Source: an uncultured Propionivibrio sp. (GTDB lineage Bacteria; Pseudomonadota; Gammaproteobacteria; Burkholderiales; Rhodocyclaceae). From it: a DNA stretch of 64,000 nucleotides. The translations under genes and the position numbers were made by a program. This document shows, one piece after another, positions 26,927 through 36,070 of this stretch (the first letter of the stretch is position 1; each line of letters begins with the position of its first letter). Location: assembly GCF_963666255.1 (NCBI RefSeq), contig NZ_OY762656.1:1860001-1924000 (forward strand), written 5' to 3'. The notes under the pieces were generated by a model that was given only the letters and a program-made list of their open reading frames with translations, ran no database searches and was not told the origin of the DNA.

Positions 26927-28351
26927 ATGTCGGAAATCCAGTCTGCCTATAACTACAAGGTAGTTCGGCAATTTACCGTGATGTCCGTGATCTGGGGCAT
27001 CGTCGGCATGCTGGTCGGAGTGATCATCGCCGCCCAGCTGGTCTGGCCGGAACTGAATATCGGCTTCCTGCATTTCGGTCGATTGCGGCCCTTGCATACC
27101 AACGCGGTGATCTTCGCCTTCGGCGGTTGCGCCCTGATGGGCAGTTCCTTCTACGTCGTCCAGCGCACCTGCCATACCCGGCTGTTCTGCGACAAGCTGG
27201 CCTCCTTCGTCTTCTGGGGCTGGCAGGTCGTCATCCTGCTGGCGGCGATCACGCTGCCGCTCGGCATCACGTCCGGCAAGGAATACGCCGAACTCGAATG
27301 GCCGATTGACATCCTCATCGCCGTCGTCTGGGTGGCTTATGCCGTCGTCTTCTTCGGCACGATCTGGAAGCGGACGGTCACACACATCTACGTCGCCAAC
27401 TGGTTCTACGGGGGGTTCATCCTCGCCGTGGCGCTGCTGCATATCGTCAATAGTGCGGCGATTCCGGTGTCGCTGACCAAGTCCTACTCGGCTTATGCCG
27501 GTGTCCAGGACGCGATGATCCAGTGGTGGTATGGGCACAATGCCGTCGGCTTCTTCCTGACCGCCGGCTTCCTCGGCATGATGTACTACTTCGTGCCGAA
27601 ACAGGCCGACCGCCCGATCTATTCGTACCGCCTGTCGGTGGTGCACTTCTGGGCGCTGATCTTCACCTATATGTGGGCGGGTCCGCACCACCTGCACTAC
27701 ACCGCGCTGCCGGACTGGACCCAGTCGGTTGGCATGATCTTCTCGCTGATCCTGCTGGCGCCGTCCTGGGGTGGCATGATCAACGGCATCATGACGCTGT
27801 CGGGCGCCTGGCACAAACTGCGCGACGACCCCATCCTCAAGTTCCTGATCACTTCGCTGTCGTTCTACGGCATGTCGACCTTCGAAGGTCCGATGATGTC
27901 GATCAAGACGGTCAATGCGCTGTCGCACTACACCGACTGGACCATCGGCCACGTGCATTCCGGCGCGCTCGGCTGGGTCGCGATGGTGTCGATTGGTACG
28001 CTCTACTACCTGCTGCCGCGCCTCTTCGGCAAACCCGAAATGCATAGCGTCAAGCTGATTACCGTGCATTTCTGGGTGTCGACGGTCGGTATCGTGCTCT
28101 ACATCGCTTCGATGTGGATTGCCGGTGTCATGCAAGGGATGATGTGGCGCGAGGTCAATGCCGATGGCACGCTGGCCTACAGCTTCGTGGAATCGGTCAA
28201 GGTCTCGTATCCGTTCTGGGGCATCCGTCTGATGGGCGGCGTGCTGTTCCTGACCGGCATGCTGATCATGGCCTACAACATGTTCAAGACGATGGCGGGC
28301 GGCCGGACCGAGGATGCGCCGGTGCTTTTGCCGGCCGGTCATCACGCCTAA
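26927..28351 (+). CDS. ccoN: cbb3-type cytochrome c oxidase subunit I
   Basis: This 474-residue catalytic subunit of the high-affinity terminal oxidase has twelve membrane helices. Heme and copper His ligands are visible in [31 protein letters not shown] and [13 protein letters not shown]. It reduces oxygen to water with proton pumping in the inner membrane. GAGGTGGG precedes the ATG. It heads ccoNOQP. Confidence 0.98.
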   Translation: MSEIQSAYNYKVVRQFTVMSVIWGIVGMLVGVIIAAQLVWPELNIGFLHFGRLRPLHTNAVIFAFGGCALMGSSFYVVQRTCHTRLFCDKLASFVFWGWQVVILLAAITLPLGITSGKEYAELEWPIDILIAVVWVAYAVVFFGTIWKRTVTHIYVANWFYGGFILAVALLHIVNSAAIPVSLTKSYSAYAGVQDAMIQWWYGHNAVGFFLTAGFLGMMYYFVPKQADRPIYSYRLSVVHFWALIFTYMWAGPHHLHYTALPDWTQSVGMIFSLILLAPSWGGMINGIMTLSGAWHKLRDDPILKFLITSLSFYGMSTFEGPMMSIKTVNALSHYTDWTIGHVHSGALGWVAMVSIGTLYYLLPRLFGKPEMHSVKLITVHFWVSTVGIVLYIASMWIAGVMQGMMWREVNADGTLAYSFVESVKVSYPFWGIRLMGGVLFLTGMLIMAYNMFKTMAGGRTEDAPVLLPAGHHA

Positions 28352-28369
28352 CGGGGAGGACAGGACAAA

Positions 28370-28984
28370 ATGAAATTGACGCATGATTCGATCGAACGCA
28401 ACATCGGCCTCCTGATCGTGCTGACCGTGCTGGTGGTCAGCGTCGGCGGGCTGCTGGAAATCGTTCCGCTGTTCTTCCAGAAATCAACGACGACGCCGGT
28501 CGACGGCCTCAAGCCGTATGACGCGGTGCGCCTCACCGGCCGCGACGTCTATATTCGCGAAGGTTGCTACCTCTGCCATTCGCAGATGATTCGTCCGTTC
28601 CGCGCCGAGACCGAGCGTTACGGCCATTATTCGGTCGCCGGCGAATTCGTCTATGACCATCCTTTCCAGTGGGGCTCCAAGCGCACCGGTCCGGATCTCG
28701 CCCGCGTTGGCGGACGCTATTCGGATGAATGGCATCGCGCCCACCTGATCAATCCGCGCGACGTCGTGCCCGAGTCGAACATGCCTTCGTTCAGCTGGCT
28801 CGCCAAGACGCCAGCCGACGCGGCCAGCGCGCCCGACAAGATGCGCGCGCTGCGCAAGGTTGGCGTGCCCTACACCGACGAACAGATCGCCGGCGCCGCC
28901 AAGGAAGTCGAGGGCAAGACCGAACTCGACGCGCTCGTGGCGTACCTGCAGGGGCTGGGGGTCGAACTCAAGGGTGTGAAGTGA
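28370..28984 (+). CDS. ccoO: cbb3-type cytochrome c oxidase subunit II (mono-heme)
   Basis: This 204-residue membrane-anchored c-type cytochrome has one N-terminal helix (about residues 15-38) and one heme-binding CYLCH near residue 66, with the distal Met in ESNMPSF near 142. It passes electrons from CcoP to CcoN. The conserved segment [14 protein letters not shown] is present. It follows ccoN by 18 nt. Confidence 0.97.
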   Translation: MKLTHDSIERNIGLLIVLTVLVVSVGGLLEIVPLFFQKSTTTPVDGLKPYDAVRLTGRDVYIREGCYLCHSQMIRPFRAETERYGHYSVAGEFVYDHPFQWGSKRTGPDLARVGGRYSDEWHRAHLINPRDVVPESNMPSFSWLAKTPADAASAPDKMRALRKVGVPYTDEQIAGAAKEVEGKTELDALVAYLQGLGVELKGVK

Positions 28985-28989
28985 TCGCC

Positions 28990-29187
28990 ATGGACATCAA
29001 CGAACTGCGATCCATCGTCACGGTCGTTTCCTTCGCGACCTTTCTGGGCATCGTGTGGTGGGCGTACGGGGTACGCAAGAACCGGCAGCGCTTCGAGGAA
29101 GCGGCCCAACTCCCCTTCGCCGACATCGAAGCTGAAATGGCCGAGCGCGGCCTGGCTTCGCGCAACGAACAAAGGAAAACATCATGA
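28990..29187 (+). CDS. ccoQ: cbb3-type oxidase subunit CcoQ
   Basis: This 65-residue small membrane protein has a single helix (about residues 10-30, VVSFATFLGIVWWAYG) and a short charged tail with FADIEAEM. CcoQ stabilises the interaction of CcoP with the CcoNO core. ATG 28990 lies 5 nt after the ccoO stop, and its own stop overlaps the ccoP start (ATGA). Confidence 0.92.
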   Translation: MDINELRSIVTVVSFATFLGIVWWAYGVRKNRQRFEEAAQLPFADIEAEMAERGLASRNEQRKTS

Positions 29188-30116
29188 GCGATTTTGTCAA
29201 TGAGTTCTGGAACTGGTATGTCATCCTGATCGTGCTGGTCAGTGTCGTTTCCTGCGGCATTTTCCTCTGGTTCCAGAGCATCCACCACAGCAGCAGCGAG
29301 CAGACGACCGACACGACCGGGCATGTGTGGGACGAGACGCTGCAGGAATACAACAACCCGCTGCCGCGCTGGTGGATGTGGTTGTTCTACCTGACCGTTC
29401 TGTTCGCGCTGACGTATGTCGCGCTCTATCCCGCGCTCGGCCGTTTCCCCGGTATCTGGGGCTGGACCTCGACCGGCGCGCACAAGATGGAGGTCGACAA
29501 GGCCGAAGCGCAGCTCAAGCCGCTGTTCGACAAGTACCTGAAGCTCGACCTCGCAACTGTGGCCGCCGACAAGGAAGCGATGGAAATGGGCGGACGCCTG
29601 TTCCAGACCTACTGCATCCAGTGTCATGGTGCGACCGGGCAGGGCTCTCGCGACAAGGGCTTCCCGAACCTGACCGACAAGGACTGGCAGTGGGGCGGCG
29701 CGCCCGAGCAGATCGTCGAGACGATCAGCAACGGTCGCATCGGCATGATGCCGCCCTACGGCGGCAACCCCGACGCGGTCGGCGGCGAAGCCGGCGCCAA
29801 GGAACTCGCCAACTATGTGCGTTCGCTCTCGGGGCTCAAGCACGACGCCGATCTCGCGACCAAGGGCGAGACGCGCTTCAAGGCGGTCTGTTTCGCCTGC
29901 CATGGTATGGACGGCAAGGGGCAGCAGGCGCTTGGCGCGCCCAACCTGACCGACAAGACCTGGCTCTACGGCAGCTCCGAAACCAAGATCATCGAGACGA
30001 TCACGCAAGGCCGGACCAACCAGATGCCGGCGTGGAAGGAATTTCTCGGCGAAGGCAAGGTCCACCTGCTGGCCGCTTACGTGCTCAACCTGAGTTCGGG
30101 TGGCGAGAAGCGCTGA
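29184..30116 (+). CDS. ccoP: cbb3-type cytochrome c oxidase subunit III (di-heme)
   Basis: This 310-residue membrane-anchored di-heme cytochrome c is the electron entry point of the oxidase. It has two N-terminal helices (about residues 9-30 and 62-85). Two heme sites, CIQCHG near 146 and CFACHG near 239, are each followed by a Met ligand region (GMMPPYGG and NQMPAWKE). It completes ccoNOQP and is followed by a terminator. Confidence 0.97.
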   Translation: MSDFVNEFWNWYVILIVLVSVVSCGIFLWFQSIHHSSSEQTTDTTGHVWDETLQEYNNPLPRWWMWLFYLTVLFALTYVALYPALGRFPGIWGWTSTGAHKMEVDKAEAQLKPLFDKYLKLDLATVAADKEAMEMGGRLFQTYCIQCHGATGQGSRDKGFPNLTDKDWQWGGAPEQIVETISNGRIGMMPPYGGNPDAVGGEAGAKELANYVRSLSGLKHDADLATKGETRFKAVCFACHGMDGKGQQALGAPNLTDKTWLYGSSETKIIETITQGRTNQMPAWKEFLGEGKVHLLAAYVLNLSSGGEKR

Positions 30117-30137
30117 ACGGTTGCGACAATGGCATAA

Positions 30138-30163
30138 ACGGGGCAGCGATTGCCCCGTTTTTT
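30138..30163 (+). terminator. Rho-independent terminator after ccoP
   Basis: An 8-bp perfect stem, ACGGGGCA / TGCCCCGT, with a 5-nt loop is followed by a T run. It lies 21 nt after ccoP and separates ccoNOQP from ccoGH, so ccoGH either have a promoter in 30164-30233 or rely on read-through. Confidence 0.88.
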
Positions 30164-30233
30164 CTTCAGCCGGCCTCAATTGCGCCAAATAGTAGCGTAA
30201 AGTGACTTTCTGACTTTGGCGGACTGCATCGAC

Positions 30234-31643
30234 ATGAAAACGGACGGAAAATCCTCCGGCCAGGCCACAGGGGCCGGGGGTCTCTACGAAAAGCGCAGGA
30301 CCATCTACATGCGCAGCGTTTCGGGCACCTTCAACAACGCCCGCTGGATCATGGTCTTCCTCACCCAGCTCTTCTTCTACGGTGCGTGCTGGCTCGACTG
30401 GGGCGGACGCCAGGCGCTGCTCTTCCATCTCGCCGAACGCAAGTTCTATGTTTTTGGCATGGTCTTCTGGCCGCAGGATGCGATCTATCTCGCCGTTCTC
30501 CTGGTGATCTCGGCGTATCTGCTTTTCCTCGCGACGGCGATCGGCGGGCGGCTGTTCTGCGGTTATGCCTGTCCGCAGACGGTCTATACCGAGATCTTCA
30601 TGTGGATCGAGCGCAAGATCGAAGGCGACCGTTCGGCGCGGATGAAGCTCGACCGGCAGCCGATGTCGCCGCACAAGCTCGGCCTCAAGGTCGCCAAGCA
30701 CGCGGCCTGGCTGGTGGTCGCCGCCTGGACGGGCTTCACCTTCGTCGGCTATTTCACGCCGATCCGCGAACTGGCGAGCGCCGTCAGCTCGTTCAGCGTG
30801 AGCGGCTGGGAAGTATTCTGGCTGTTTTTCTACTCGGGCTTCCTCTACTTCATGGCTGGCTTCATGCGCGAGCAGATGTGCAAGTACCTTTGCCCGTATG
30901 CGCGCTTCCAGGGCGTGATGTTCGATCCGGACACGCTGATCATCACCTACGATGCCGAGCGCGGCGAACCGCGCGGGCCGCGTCGCAAGGGCGCTGATGC
31001 GGGAAGCAAGGCGCTTGGCGACTGCGTCGATTGCGGCGTCTGCGTGCAGGTCTGCCCGACCGGCATCGACATCCGCGACGGTCTCCAGTACGAATGCATT
31101 GCCTGCGCCGCCTGTATCGACGGTTGCGATACGGTGATGGACAAGGTCGGTCTGCCGCGCGGACTCATCCGCTACTCGACCGAGAACGCGATGGCCAAGC
31201 ATTACGGCGCGCGCGACATCCTGCAGCACCTGATGCGGCCGCGGACGCTCGTCTATTCGACCATCCTCGTGCTGATCGTCGCGGCGGCCGCCTGGAGTCT
31301 CGCGACGCGCGTGCCGCTCAAGGTCGACGTGCTGCGCGACCGTTCGACGCTGTACCGCGAAGCTGATGACGAACGCATCGAGAACGTTTTTACCCTGCGC
31401 GTGATGAATACCGACGAAGCGCCGCATCGCTACCAGATCGAAGTGTCGGGCATCGACGGCATCCGGCTTGAGAGCGGCGAGACGATCGAGGTTCCCGGCG
31501 CGTCGAGCAAGACGCTGGCGGCAGTGGCAAGCGTCGAGGAAGGCAAGGGCAAGAAGGGGTCCAACCCGGTCGTCTTCGAACTCCGAGCGGAGGGCGCACC
31601 CAAAATCGCCGTCCATGAGAAAACCACTTTCTATTTGCCATGA
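30234..31643 (+). CDS. ccoG: cbb3 oxidase assembly protein CcoG (FixG/RdxA)
   Basis: This 469-residue membrane ferredoxin-like protein works in copper delivery for cbb3 oxidase; in the family it reduces Cu(II). About five helices are present, with conserved GRLFCGYACPQTVYTE near residue 103. Two 4Fe-4S motifs, CVDCGVCVQVCP and CIACAACIDGC, lie near 264-295, and an Ig-like C-terminal domain follows (about 345-465). ATG 30234 is preferred over an in-frame TTG at 30216. Its stop overlaps the ccoH start. Confidence 0.95.
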   Translation: MKTDGKSSGQATGAGGLYEKRRTIYMRSVSGTFNNARWIMVFLTQLFFYGACWLDWGGRQALLFHLAERKFYVFGMVFWPQDAIYLAVLLVISAYLLFLATAIGGRLFCGYACPQTVYTEIFMWIERKIEGDRSARMKLDRQPMSPHKLGLKVAKHAAWLVVAAWTGFTFVGYFTPIRELASAVSSFSVSGWEVFWLFFYSGFLYFMAGFMREQMCKYLCPYARFQGVMFDPDTLIITYDAERGEPRGPRRKGADAGSKALGDCVDCGVCVQVCPTGIDIRDGLQYECIACAACIDGCDTVMDKVGLPRGLIRYSTENAMAKHYGARDILQHLMRPRTLVYSTILVLIVAAAAWSLATRVPLKVDVLRDRSTLYREADDERIENVFTLRVMNTDEAPHRYQIEVSGIDGIRLESGETIEVPGASSKTLAAVASVEEGKGKKGSNPVVFELRAEGAPKIAVHEKTTFYLP

Positions 31644-32146
31644 ACGAAAACCCCTCCTCCCGGCCGCTTCCCTGGTACCGCCACCGCTGGCCGTGGCTGC
31701 TGATGGCCGGTCCGGCGATTGTCGTCGTCGCCGGCTTCATCACCCTGGTGCTGGCCTTGCGCAGCAACGACGGACTGGTGTCCGACGACTATTACAAGCA
31801 GGGTCTTGGCATCAACCAGACGACGGCACGCGACCAGGCGGCGGCGCGGCTCGGATTGCAGGCGCAAGTGATGTTGGGCGGCCATGAGCTGCGTGTGATG
31901 CTGCGCGCGAATGACGCTGCGACGGCACTGCCCGAGACCTTGTCGTTGCGCTTGATGCATCCGACGCGCTCGGGCGAGGATCAGGTCCTCAGCTTGCGGC
32001 GGCAGGCCGGTGACCTCTATTCGGGCCGGCTGGAACGGCCGTTGTCCGGGCGCTGGCGGGTGTCGATCGAGGATGACGGGCGCATGTGGCGCCTGACCGG
32101 CGACTGGCTCGTGGACAAGGCGCCGGTGCTGGCCCTGCCGAAATAG
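31640..32146 (+). CDS. ccoH: cbb3 oxidase assembly protein CcoH (FixH)
   Basis: This 168-residue protein has one N-terminal helix (about residues 17-42) and a periplasmic FixH domain. The hallmark LVSDDYYKQGLGINQ lies at about 47-61. CcoH stabilises assembly intermediates of cbb3 oxidase. It overlaps ccoG by 4 nt (ATGA) and ends the oxidase block, converging on the gene at 32161. Confidence 0.93.
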   Translation: MNENPSSRPLPWYRHRWPWLLMAGPAIVVVAGFITLVLALRSNDGLVSDDYYKQGLGINQTTARDQAAARLGLQAQVMLGGHELRVMLRANDAATALPETLSLRLMHPTRSGEDQVLSLRRQAGDLYSGRLERPLSGRWRVSIEDDGRMWRLTGDWLVDKAPVLALPK

Positions 32147-32160
32147 GCGCGGCTGCCGGC

Positions 32161-32490
32161 CTATTCGGCGCAGCGGGCTCCGGTGGACCAGAGCGCGCGG
32201 TAGTTGAGCTGGTCGGCGACCCAGGCTTCGTCAAGCACGAAGTAATCCCCGCAGGCGCACCACAGGCAGGCGCGCAGCAGGGCGATGCGCGCCGTCTGGC
32301 CGTCGAAGCGGCGATCGGGGGCTGCGATCACGACGGTCCACGCAGCACGCTCTTCGTCTTGCTGCAGGAAGGGCTGGCGCATTTGCAGTCGTGTCAGGAG
32401 CGCGTCGTTCGATGCGGTGGCGGCGCCGAGATGACGTGCGGCCAGATGCTCAAGGACACCGGGCGAGGCTTCGTCGATGTGAATGCGCAT
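32161..32490 (-). CDS. Hypothetical protein, 109 residues
   Basis: No family is recognised. This is a soluble-looking protein with no signal or membrane helix, an N-terminal acidic start (MRIHIDEASPG), a middle of mixed helices and a Cys-bearing segment LLRACLWCACGDYFV near residues 72-86. It lies 42 nt downstream of the ProQ-like gene on the same strand and may share its transcript. The reading frame is open and has no better competitor on the other strand, but no ribosome site is obvious. Confidence 0.55.
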   Translation of the reverse strand: MRIHIDEASPGVLEHLAARHLGAATASNDALLTRLQMRQPFLQQDEERAAWTVVIAAPDRRFDGQTARIALLRACLWCACGDYFVLDEAWVADQLNYRALWSTGARCAE

Positions 32491-32532
32491 CAGCGGTCGA
32501 TGCTGCGGGAAATCGGTGCCCTCGGACCCCGG

Positions 32533-32961
32533 TCAGCCGTTGCGCTGCTTGCCGAATTTCTCGACGAGTTGGTTCAGCTTTTGCGTGCGCTGGCGTTCCT
32601 GCTCCTCGGCGAGGCGTTGTGCCTTGCGCCGTTCGGCATCCTTGCGGAAGCGCTCGCGCAGCATTTCCGCGGCGTGTTGGCGGTGTTCATCGGTGACTTC
32701 GGCGACGACCTGGCCGTCGAGATCGAGACGCTGCGTCGCCTTTTCCATGGTCTTGAGATAGCGCAGCGAATTGGTATGCATGCCGAGTGCAATGCGCAAG
32801 GCCTTGCGCTCGATCTCCGGTTGGCGGGCGAGCAACTGTTTGTCGATGCCGATGGCCAGCGGGGCGTGATCGCGAAATGCCGGATAGGTTTCGTGGAGTT
32901 TCTTGAGCAGGGCGCGCGGGTCCTGGGCCGGCTTGGCTGCAGGCGTACTGTCGGTCGTCAT
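32533..32961 (-). CDS. ProQ/FinO-domain RNA chaperone
   Basis: This 142-residue protein has the ProQ/FinO RNA-binding domain over about residues 15-110. Landmarks are LLKKLHETYPAFRDH, PLAIGIDKQLL and RKALRIALGMHTNSLRYL. A basic, coiled-coil-like tail rich in Arg, Gln and Glu follows. Such proteins bind sRNA and mRNA 3' hairpins and affect stability. ATG 32961 is chosen; a TTG at 32994 adds 11 residues. The 269-nt divergent gap to 33231 holds no recognised gene. Confidence 0.9.
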   Translation of the reverse strand: MTTDSTPAAKPAQDPRALLKKLHETYPAFRDHAPLAIGIDKQLLARQPEIERKALRIALGMHTNSLRYLKTMEKATQRLDLDGQVVAEVTDEHRQHAAEMLRERFRKDAERRKAQRLAEEQERQRTQKLNQLVEKFGKQRNG

Positions 32962-33230
32962 GGTCGGGAAGGGGCCATCGGTCGGCAAGGTCAATGATGG
33001 CAGGAGCTTACCACGAGCGCTGTCGTTTCGGCTTGCGCACCGCGTTGGCGGCGTCCCGACGGCGGGGCCGGGGTTGTTTTTTTGAGAGTTTGGCGCAGCG
33101 TCAGGTGGAGGATGTGTTCTCGATCAGGGGGCACGCAACACTCAATTGGGAACACGCCCTAAAGCATCGCCCGATTTGTACGTTATTTCGTCAAGCGGCC
33201 GTTGTACGCCGCGTTACCGGGGGCAAAGCG

Positions 33231-33869
33231 ATGGCAGCGGAAGAAAACAGCGGGATGGAAGACGATGCGCCGGGTCCGCGCGGCCGGATGGCAGCCTTGC
33301 TTCCGATGGTGGGTGCAGGTGTTGCTGGTCTGTTGGTGTTGATACTGATCGGCGGTGAAATCTACGCAGTCGTGAAAACGCGCGCGTTGCAGTCGGAACT
33401 GACGACGGTGCGAAAGGAATTGAAGGAGCGCGGACGTGTGGCCGGCGAACAGCAGACGCAACTGGCGGCGCTCTCGCAGCAGGTTGAGGCAATGAAAACG
33501 GAGCTGGCGGCGAAGGCGGCGGAAAGCGCGGCCAAGGAGGAGGCCGCCAAGGCGGCGGCCGAGGCCAAGGCGGCGGAGATACCGGCAAAACCGGTAGCGC
33601 CTGCCAAGTCCGTTGCGCCGTCGACGCCACACAAGGCGTCCGCCGTCGAGAAAGCGCCTGTCGCGGCCGCGAGCGAACCGGTCAGGAATGAAGCCGCCAA
33701 GGCCGACACAGCGAAGGCTGAGGCGCCAAAAGCCGTTGCGGCGAAAGCCAAGGCGCCAGAACCCTTCAGTTGCGATTTGACGGGGAAATCACCGGAAGAG
33801 CAGGCGATGATCCTGAAGCGCTGCGTCCGCGTCATGGATACGCCACCGCCGCCGGCCGGTAAACGGTAG
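33231..33869 (+). CDS. Single-pass membrane protein with coiled coil and Lys/Ala-rich region
   Basis: No family is recognised. The 212-residue protein has a short acidic N-terminus, one hydrophobic helix (about residues 23-46), a predicted coiled coil (about 50-95) and a long Ala/Lys/Pro-rich stretch (about 95-180) like the linkers of TonB- or TolA-type envelope proteins. A short conserved-looking end, FSCDLTGKSPEEQAMILKRC, lies near 182-201. ATG 33231 follows CCGGGGG by 8 nt. It is convergent with rsgA. A periplasm-spanning structural role is possible but unproven. Confidence 0.65.
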   Translation: MAAEENSGMEDDAPGPRGRMAALLPMVGAGVAGLLVLILIGGEIYAVVKTRALQSELTTVRKELKERGRVAGEQQTQLAALSQQVEAMKTELAAKAAESAAKEEAAKAAAEAKAAEIPAKPVAPAKSVAPSTPHKASAVEKAPVAAASEPVRNEAAKADTAKAEAPKAVAAKAKAPEPFSCDLTGKSPEEQAMILKRCVRVMDTPPPPAGKR

Positions 33870-33879
33870 AACGCGTTGT

Positions 33880-34746
33880 TCAGGCGGTTTCGGCGCGTAA
33901 CCTGAGGAAGGCGGCGTAGCGGCGCGGGTCGATCTCGCCGCGTTGCAGTGCGGCAAGAATGGCGCAGTCTGGTTCGCGTTCGTGCCGGCAGTTGCGGAAG
34001 CGGCACTGGCCAAGATGCGGGCGGAATTCCGGAAATCCCTGTTCGATGTCTTCGGCACTCAGGTGGTGAAGGCCGAATTCCTGGAGCCCCGGCGAATCGA
34101 TCAGCGCGCTTTCGGCATTCAGGCGATACAGCGTGGCGTGGGTCGTCGTGTGCTTGCCGGAGTCTAGCGCCTCGGAGATTTCACGCGTTGCCGCCTGCGC
34201 GTCGGGGATGAGCGCGTTGGTCAGCGTCGATTTGCCCATGCCGGACTGCCCGACCAGCACGCTGGTGTGGCCTTCGAGCAAGGGGCGCAGCGTGTCGACG
34301 CTCTGGCGTGCCGACAGCGGCAGGATCGGATAGCCGAGTTGCGCGAAGGGCAGGAGTTGGGTCTCGGCGGCGGCCAGCGGCGCTGCCAGGTCGCATTTGT
34401 TGAGCAGAATGCGGACAGCCAGGTCCTGGCTCTCGGCGGCCACCAGGCAGCGGGTGACGAGTTCGTCCGAAAAGGACGGCTCGGTGGCGACGACGATCAG
34501 GATCTGCGTGACATTGGCGGCGATCAGCTTCTGGCGGAAGGCGTTGGAGCGATAGAGCAGCGACTGGCGCGGGGCGACGGCGTCGATGACGCCCTGGCCG
34601 TCGCCGCTGCGTGCGATCTCGACGCAGTCGCCGCAGGCGACGTCGCTTTTCTTGCCGCGCGTAAAGCAGCTGAGCACTTCGCCGGACGCGAGTTCGACGC
34701 GGTATTGCCGCCCGTGGGCGGCGATGATCGTTCCGTTTTCCTTCAC
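33880..34746 (-). CDS. rsgA: Small ribosomal subunit biogenesis GTPase RsgA
   Basis: This 288-residue circularly permuted GTPase checks late 30S maturation. It has an N-terminal OB domain and then permuted G motifs: G4 NKCD, G1 GQSGMGKST near residue 168, and G3-like IDSPGLQEFG. The C-terminal zinc motif is C-x5-C-x-H-x5-C (CRFRNCRHEREPDC). It follows the Ste24-type protease gene by 7 nt, in the same order as in many betaproteobacteria. Confidence 0.96.
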   Translation of the reverse strand: MKENGTIIAAHGRQYRVELASGEVLSCFTRGKKSDVACGDCVEIARSGDGQGVIDAVAPRQSLLYRSNAFRQKLIAANVTQILIVVATEPSFSDELVTRCLVAAESQDLAVRILLNKCDLAAPLAAAETQLLPFAQLGYPILPLSARQSVDTLRPLLEGHTSVLVGQSGMGKSTLTNALIPDAQAATREISEALDSGKHTTTHATLYRLNAESALIDSPGLQEFGLHHLSAEDIEQGFPEFRPHLGQCRFRNCRHEREPDCAILAALQRGEIDPRRYAAFLRLRAETA

Positions 34747-34753
34747 GCGCCGT

Positions 34754-36022
34754 TCATCCTGAATGCTTCGCCAGTTGCGCGATACGCAACGCCGCCGGCG
34801 GGTGGGAGTCGTAGAACAGCGAGTGCAGCGGGTCGGGCGTCAGCGTCGCCGCGTTGTCCTCGTAGAGCGTCACCAACGCGCGGATCAGTTCGTCGGCCGA
34901 GGCATGCGCTGCGGCGTAACGGTCGGCTTCAAACTCGTGCCGGCGCGACAGTCCGCTCATGATGGGGGTAAGGAAGAAGGTGAAGACCGGCACCGTCAGA
35001 AAGAAAAGGACCAGTGCCAGCACCGTGCCCTGGGCATCAACCCCGAGTCCCTGATAGAACCAGGTTTCGCCCATCAATTCGCCGAGCAGCGCGAGAAAGC
35101 CGAGCGAGAGGCTGAACAGCAGGACAATGCGCTTGATGACGTGGCGATGGTGGAAGTGCCCCAGTTCATGCGCCAGCACGGCCTCGATTCCGGCCGGTTG
35201 CAGACGACCGAGCAGCGTGTCGAAGAAGACGATGCGCTTGTTCTTGCCGAAGCCGGTGAAGTAGGCATTACCGTGCGCCGAGCGCTTCGACCCGTCCATG
35301 ACGAAGAGTCCCGACGAAGCGAAGCCGCAGCGCGCGAGCAGGGCTTCGATGCGCGTGCGCAGGGCGTCATCGTCGAGTGGCGCGAACTTGTTGAAAATCG
35401 GGGCGATCCAGGTCGGGTAGATGAACAGGATCAGCAGATTGAAACCGCACCAGAACAGCCACACGTAGAGCCACCAGCGTGGTCCCATCGCGCCCATCAG
35501 CCAGAGCACGGCGAGCAGCACCGGTGTGCCGATGACGAGGCCGAGCGCGGTCTGCTTGACGAGATCGAGGAAAAACAGCCGGGCGGTCATGCGGTTGAAA
35601 CCGAAGCGTTCCTCGATGACGAACTGGGCATAGAGCGAAAACGGCAGGTCGACGAGCGCCGAGATCGCCATGACGCTGAAGATCAGCGCGACGCCGTAGG
35701 GCAGCCCGTTGAGGCGGGCCGACCAGAAGTCGTGCAGGACCTGCAGGCCGCCGCCGAAAGTATAGGCGAGCAGCATGAGAGTCTCGACGCCGAGCGAGAC
35801 GAGGCCGAAACGGGTGCGCGCACAACTGTAGTCGGCCGCTTTCTGGTGCGCGTCGAGCGCGATGCGACCGGCGAACTGTTCGGGTACCGCCGTGCGGTGT
35901 GCCTTGACGTGCGCCATCTGGCGGAGCGCCAGCCAGACGCGGACGGCGATCATCAGTGCCAGCGCGGCGCTGAAGACGAGGGAAAAAGTGAAGGAGGTCG
36001 GACTGAGCAAGGGATTGGCCAT
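34754..36022 (-). CDS. M48-family membrane metalloprotease (Ste24/CAAX protease type)
   Basis: This 422-residue integral membrane zinc protease has about seven helices. The zinc motif HELGHFHHRH (HExxH) lies near residue 280, and a distal Glu lies in RRHEFEADRYAA near 360. The length and the two-part membrane layout match the Ste24p/CAAX prenyl protease 1 class rather than HtpX (about 290 residues). Bacterial members act in membrane protein quality control. It is divergent from orn. Confidence 0.93.
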   Translation of the reverse strand: MANPLLSPTSFTFSLVFSAALALMIAVRVWLALRQMAHVKAHRTAVPEQFAGRIALDAHQKAADYSCARTRFGLVSLGVETLMLLAYTFGGGLQVLHDFWSARLNGLPYGVALIFSVMAISALVDLPFSLYAQFVIEERFGFNRMTARLFFLDLVKQTALGLVIGTPVLLAVLWLMGAMGPRWWLYVWLFWCGFNLLILFIYPTWIAPIFNKFAPLDDDALRTRIEALLARCGFASSGLFVMDGSKRSAHGNAYFTGFGKNKRIVFFDTLLGRLQPAGIEAVLAHELGHFHHRHVIKRIVLLFSLSLGFLALLGELMGETWFYQGLGVDAQGTVLALVLFFLTVPVFTFFLTPIMSGLSRRHEFEADRYAAAHASADELIRALVTLYEDNAATLTPDPLHSLFYDSHPPAALRIAQLAKHSG

Positions 36023-36070
36023 GCGGTGTGAGAAAATACGGACTGAATATTCCTAGGAAGCGGAGATTAT

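Noticed and set aside
28968-31616. An 882-residue minus-strand frame
   Set aside because: It is antisense to ccoQ, ccoP and ccoG, which carry clear heme and Fe-S motifs.
33113-33154. GTGTTC / GAACAC inverted repeat upstream of the 33231 gene
   Set aside because: It has only 6 bp with a 30-nt spacer, which is too weak to call an operator.
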